NCBI GenBank assembly: GCA_024278345.1
Contig: JAJRTK010000319.1
Coordinates: 1 to 9,528, forward strand
Reading direction: 5' to 3'
Source of the DNA: a bacterium
GTDB taxonomy: Bacteria > CSSED10-310 > JAJRTK01
Length of the DNA: 9,528 nt
Position 1 is the first letter of the stretch. Each line of letters begins with the position of its first letter. The translations under genes and the position numbers were made by a program. A model generated the notes under the pieces. It had not been told where the DNA came from. It did no database searches and saw only the letters and a program-made list of their open reading frames with translations. Positions 6,441-9,528 of the stretch are shown piece by piece.

Positions 6441-9011
6441 TCAGCACTCGCTAAATCCGCAGGCGTAGCAACGGGTACATCCTGCTTCGCGAACGAATGT
6501 GGAATTGCCGCAGTCCGGGCAGAGATCGCCAGCCACGAGATCCGGGAGCTCAAGCTGTTGAGGGCCGTCATCCTTGGCATCAAGTTCGTTCTCTTCTTCG
6601 GCTGTGGCCGCGTGAACAGCGTAGTGTTCCGCCAGCGCATTGGCCACGGCGTCGGGCAAAGAGAGGACCCGTTTCTTGCCAAATCCCAAGGATCGAGCTC
6701 CTCCGATTCCAGAGAGTTGATTCACGATCTGCTCGATCCTCTCCGTTGGTGACAGGGGCGAAGCCAGACGGAGAACGAGGGACATGAGGCGACCCATGGC
6801 CTCGGACATCGCCTTGAGATCACTACCTGCTTTACCGATCTCCAGGAAGATCTCAAACGGTTGTCCGATATCGTCATCGTTCATCGTAATGTGAGCGGTT
6901 CCTGCCGGGGTCGGCACGCTAACGGTAGCGCCGTGGCGTTTGTAAGGCCGGGGCCGGAGCGTCTTGGCTCGTGCCGTGAGCGCCTTTCGGGGGCTTTCCG
7001 TCTCCTGGATCTCCAGAACTTGCGTCTCTCTTGATCCATCGCGATAAACGGTGCCGCCCTTGCTCCCCAGCTCGTACATCAATTCGTAGAGCAGGCGAGT
7101 TTGTTCGACACTGTAATCGTTGGGAACGTTGCAGGTCTTGGAAATCGCCGAATCGATCCATCTTTGGACAGTGGCTTGGACCCGGACGTGTTCCTCGGGA
7201 GTGAGATCCATCGCCGTAACAAAGTGATCGGGCAAGGGCCGGCCGGGGTTTTCCCGCTGCCACTCCTCGGCGACAGCCACGCGCTCCTCGTGTTTTCCGA
7301 GGCGGCTGTTCCGAAGGAAGGACCAGAAGAAAAAAGGCTCGATTCCCGTGGATGTGTTGACCATCGTCCCCGTGGTCCCCGTTGGCGCGACAGTCATCAG
7401 AGTGACGTTCCGTATCCCCTTTTCCTTTACGGCTATTCGCACCTCTTCGGGCATGCCACGCATGAAGCCACTTTGCAGGAACGGATCGATGTCAAGCTTG
7501 GGAAAGGGAGCTTTTTCCTGAGCGAGATCGGCGGAAGCCAGGTAGGACTCTTTGGCGATGAAACTGAAAAGGCGGTGGAGGAAGTCCACGGAGTCCTGGC
7601 TGCCATACCTGAGTTCGAGGCGGATCAGCATTTCGGCTAGTCCAAGGACGCCTAGGCCGACGCGACGCTCCGCCAACTGCTGCCGCCGGTTTTCCTCGAA
7701 GAAGTAGGGTGTCGCGTCGATCACGTCGTCAAGGAACCGGACTCCGAGGCGAATCGCTCTCCTAAGCCTTGGCCACTCCACCTGCCCCTTTTCAACAAAT
7801 TTTGAGAGGTTCAACGCCCCCAGATTGCAGACCGCGAACCCAGGAAGCGGCTGTTCTCCGCAGGGATTCGTGCAACCCAAGTAACCATCGGGGTAGTACC
7901 AGGAATTCGACATCTTGTTGGCGCGGTCGATGAAGTAGATTCCCGGCTCGGCCGAAGCCCAGGCGCTTTCGACGATGCTGGCCCAGAGTTTGCGAGCCTT
8001 GATGGTCCGGTAGACGACGAGCTTTCGGCCCGCGGCCTTCCACGCCGGCAAATTGCCGTCCCAAGCCTCTTCATAGCCGGGCTCCGTGGGATCGGGAAAA
8101 ACCAACTCCCAGTCGCCGTCGCGGCGCACCGCATCCATGAAGTCATCGGTGACCGCCACGCTGATGTTGGCGTTGGTGATGCGGCCCATGACCTTCTTGG
8201 AGTTGATGAACTCCTCGATATCCGGGTGCCATGCCCCCAGGATGAGCATCAAGGCGCCCCGGCGGGAGCCCCCCTGTTCGATGAGCCCCGTGACGAAGCT
8301 GTAGAGGCCGCCCCAAGAGACCGCACCGCTGGAACGACCGTTGACTCCTGTAACGTAAGCGTGGCGCGGGCGGAGCGACGACACATTGATCCCTACGCCG
8401 CCGCCTCGGCTCATGATCTCCATCATCTGCGACAAGGTATCGATGATCCCCTGCCGAGAATCTCGAGGAGACGGGACGACATAGCAGTTGTAATAGGTCA
8501 GTGCCTGATCGCTTCCGGCGGCCGCAAGGATCCTTCCCCCTGGAACGAACTTGAAATCGTCCAGAAGCCACCGAAACTCTCTTTCCCAGCGCTCCCGCGT
8601 CTCCGGCGACTCCACCTGGGCGATCCCCCTGGCAACCCGGTCCATCATCTTGGAAGGATGGAGCTCCAGGGGCTTGTCCACGCCTTCCCGGACACGGACA
8701 AGGATAGTTCCATCGGCTAGCATCACGTGGATCTCGTTGCCATCGATCCCTTTGATCTTCCCCAGCTCTCGCTGCCCCGTCGCCGTGTCGGAGACGACGA
8801 GCACGGCATCTCCCACGATCAACGTCTTCTTCGATCCATCTTTAAGAGCATACCGATCCAAAAAAATCCGCATCCCCAAATCCGTCAGAGGACTCGGATC
8901 CACTGGATTTTCCACTGACTCCGCCGGTTCACGCACCGCCTCAAGAAAAGCTACTTTTGTGGATCTTGACGCACCATTGCGAGGCTGAGTGACCTTGCAG
9001 CTGCTCATCAT
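6441..9011 (-). CDS. nrdJ: Adenosylcobalamin-dependent (class II) ribonucleotide reductase
   Basis: An 856-residue NrdJ that reduces ribonucleotides to deoxyribonucleotides using a B12-generated thiyl radical. From the start at 9011: redox Cys176 in YYNCYVV; N382/C384/E386 in TNPCGEQPL (radical Cys and its partners); second redox Cys395 in FAVCNLGALNLS; the APTGTTGT loop near 542-549; a TSCPD-like domain near 708-770; and a C-terminal CPDC...CTRCYACGFSEC cluster (Cys831, 834, 845, 848, 851, 856) that probably combines a zinc ribbon with the swinging redox pair. Residues about 60-117 form an extra segment between FLDRYALKD and the ATP-cone-free barrel start (HPSKMMDRVARGIA), rich in alternating hydrophobics, probably a small beta-barrel insert. 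The start at 9011 is chosen for GAGG 6 nt upstream; Mets at 9008, 9017, 9035 and 9044 are alternatives. No cobalamin riboswitch motif was found upstream. Confidence 0.95.
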   Translation of the reverse strand: MMSSCKVTQPRNGASRSTKVAFLEAVREPAESVENPVDPSPLTDLGMRIFLDRYALKDGSKKTLIVGDAVLVVSDTATGQRELGKIKGIDGNEIHVMLADGTILVRVREGVDKPLELHPSKMMDRVARGIAQVESPETRERWEREFRWLLDDFKFVPGGRILAAAGSDQALTYYNCYVVPSPRDSRQGIIDTLSQMMEIMSRGGGVGINVSSLRPRHAYVTGVNGRSSGAVSWGGLYSFVTGLIEQGGSRRGALMLILGAWHPDIEEFINSKKVMGRITNANISVAVTDDFMDAVRRDGDWELVFPDPTEPGYEEAWDGNLPAWKAAGRKLVVYRTIKARKLWASIVESAWASAEPGIYFIDRANKMSNSWYYPDGYLGCTNPCGEQPLPGFAVCNLGALNLSKFVEKGQVEWPRLRRAIRLGVRFLDDVIDATPYFFEENRRQQLAERRVGLGVLGLAEMLIRLELRYGSQDSVDFLHRLFSFIAKESYLASADLAQEKAPFPKLDIDPFLQSGFMRGMPEEVRIAVKEKGIRNVTLMTVAPTGTTGTMVNTSTGIEPFFFWSFLRNSRLGKHEERVAVAEEWQRENPGRPLPDHFVTAMDLTPEEHVRVQATVQRWIDSAISKTCNVPNDYSVEQTRLLYELMYELGSKGGTVYRDGSRETQVLEIQETESPRKALTARAKTLRPRPYKRHGATVSVPTPAGTAHITMNDDDIGQPFEIFLEIGKAGSDLKAMSEAMGRLMSLVLRLASPLSPTERIEQIVNQLSGIGGARSLGFGKKRVLSLPDAVANALAEHYAVHAATAEEENELDAKDDGPQQLELPDLVAGDLCPDCGNSTFVREAGCTRCYACGFSEC

Positions 9012-9232
9012 GGACATCCTCGTGCCGCGCCGCATTGGCGGCATGTTGCAGTTCTTCGCGGAAAAAAACCACCGCCAGCCGTGAACTCATTCTCCGTGGG
9101 CTCTGGAAAGAATGAGCTGAAGGGATTTCGACTCGTGGTCTTTCCGGCGTGACGCTGCCTCAACGCAAGGGCCCCGTTCCGTTTGGCGGAAGAGAAAAAA
9201 AGCCCTTTGATACAAAAACGCCCCCTGGTTCT

Positions 9233-9375
9233 CGTGGTGCCAAAAACCGTCGGGGACGCTACGTCTAGCGTCTCCATTTAGGTACCACGCAACATCTTGT
9301 GTTGTCAATCTATGTGGGATTAGAAATACATAGGGGTACGCAAGAACTGAACCGTCGTAATTTGTTGTCAAATTA
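9233..9375. promoter_or_regulatory. Run of four hairpins upstream of nrdJ
   Basis: On the plus strand, 9233-9241 pairs with 9281-9289 (9 bp with one G-U), AAA/TTT pairs inside it, and 9252-9261 pairs with 9266-9275 (10 bp with one G-U) around the loop CGTC. Next come CAACA/TGTTG (9290-9304), CTATGT/ACATAG (9310-9333) and TAATTTG/CAAATTA (9358-9375). The region lies in the nrdJ leader or promoter zone. The gap 9012-9528 otherwise holds A-tracts at 9061-9067, 9195-9201 and 9214-9218 (T-tracts on the minus strand), the repeat at 9402-9448, and no convincing gene. The role is unknown: a structured RNA, an attenuator or a mobile remnant are all possible. Confidence 0.45.
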
Positions 9376-9401
9376 GAGTTTACTCACTCTTTCTTTACGT
9401 T

Positions 9402-9448
9402 CCGCTCCCATCGGTATCGACCCGTGCCTTTGGCACGAGTTCCCCGCG
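9402..9448 (-). repeat. Dispersed GC-rich repeat, copy B
   Basis: Matches the reverse complement of 4320-4366 at 39 of 47 positions with no gaps. It contains a perfect 6-bp hairpin CGTGCC-TTT-GGCACG (9423-9437) preceded by ACCC, echoing the ACCC-plus-triloop layout of the array at 5484-5741. The similarity starts abruptly at CCGCTCCC and ends at CCCCGCG. Confidence 0.7.
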
Positions 9449-9528
9449 GCACCCGCTGCTCGCCATTGCCGCCGCTCTCGATCCATTGCCCGAAGAGCGG
9501 ATTTTCACGCCAGATGGTGGGCAATACC

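Noticed and set aside
5531-6447. Minus-strand frames running from the hairpin array into the thioesterase region
   Set aside because: The translations are mostly the hairpin and GC-rich repeat sequence (Pro/Gly/Arg-rich), and they overlap the well-supported thioesterase in another frame.
6441-9011. Intein in NrdJ
   Set aside because: Ribonucleotide reductases often carry inteins, but the catalytic motifs are continuous and the only insertion (~58 residues) is too short and lacks splicing motifs.
9280-9308. TTGACA (minus strand, 9303-9308) as the -35 of an nrdJ promoter
   Set aside because: The hexamer is perfect, but the sequence at 17-18 bp spacing (GTACCT/TACCTA) is a poor -10, and T-tracts lie between it and the gene.
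9087-9371. Minus-strand frame of 94 codons upstream of nrdJ
   Set aside because: No family resemblance and no good ribosome-binding site, and it overlaps the hairpin region; a real small protein cannot be excluded but is not supported.
9384-9527. Minus-strand frame open to the right edge (47 codons before a stop), possibly the end of a gene outside the window
   Set aside because: Most of it is dispersed-repeat copy B, and a second minus-strand frame is open over the same stretch, so coding is not demonstrated.
9012-9528. Cobalamin riboswitch or NrdR boxes controlling nrdJ
   Set aside because: I looked for the B12-box core (GCCACTG) and for paired NrdR-type AT-rich palindromes and found neither.

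Overview
The window is GC-rich (roughly 55-60% by eye) bacterial DNA. It holds six recognisable protein genes separated by unusually repeat- and hairpin-rich gaps. Nothing identifies the species. A lipoprotein with a lipobox points to a Gram-negative. The mix of a 'long-type' phosphofructokinase, a B12-dependent ribonucleotide reductase, a Uma2-family nuclease and an ILVBL-like enzyme would fit a PVC-type bacterium such as a verrucomicrobium, but that is a weak inference.

Layout. 1-855 (+) is the 3' two-thirds of a 6-phosphofructokinase that runs in from the left. It converges on 893-2023 (-), a GH99-like glycosidase predicted to be a lipoprotein. A gap with degenerate repeats follows, then 2337-4073 (-), a thiamine-diphosphate enzyme close to ILVBL/HACL2 (2-hydroxyacyl-CoA lyase type). 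The 433-bp divergent gap to the next gene carries a hairpin flanked by 11-bp direct repeats and a copy of a dispersed repeat. 4507-5202 (+) is a Uma2 (DUF820) PD-(D/E)XK protein. The 707-bp gap 5203-5909 has no gene I can support but contains an array of near-perfect short-loop hairpins. 5910-6299 (-) is a PaaI-like hotdog thioesterase. 6441-9011 (-) is a class II (adenosylcobalamin) ribonucleotide reductase. 9012-9528 has no convincing gene but contains a run of hairpins and another dispersed-repeat copy.

The genes do not form an obvious pathway. They cover glycolysis, glycan handling at the envelope, acyl-CoA/TPP chemistry, nucleotide reduction and a mobile-type nuclease. The two minus-strand pairs (ILVBL-like then GH99-like; NrdJ then thioesterase) are separated by 313 and 141 bp containing repeats, so neither is a tight operon.

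I did not find a clear new multi-gene system. The most unusual content is non-coding: a probable small palindromic insertion that duplicated a ribosome-binding site, a hairpin array with ACCC linkers, a dispersed GC-rich repeat with four copies in 9.5 kb, and a stacked hairpin region upstream of the reductase.
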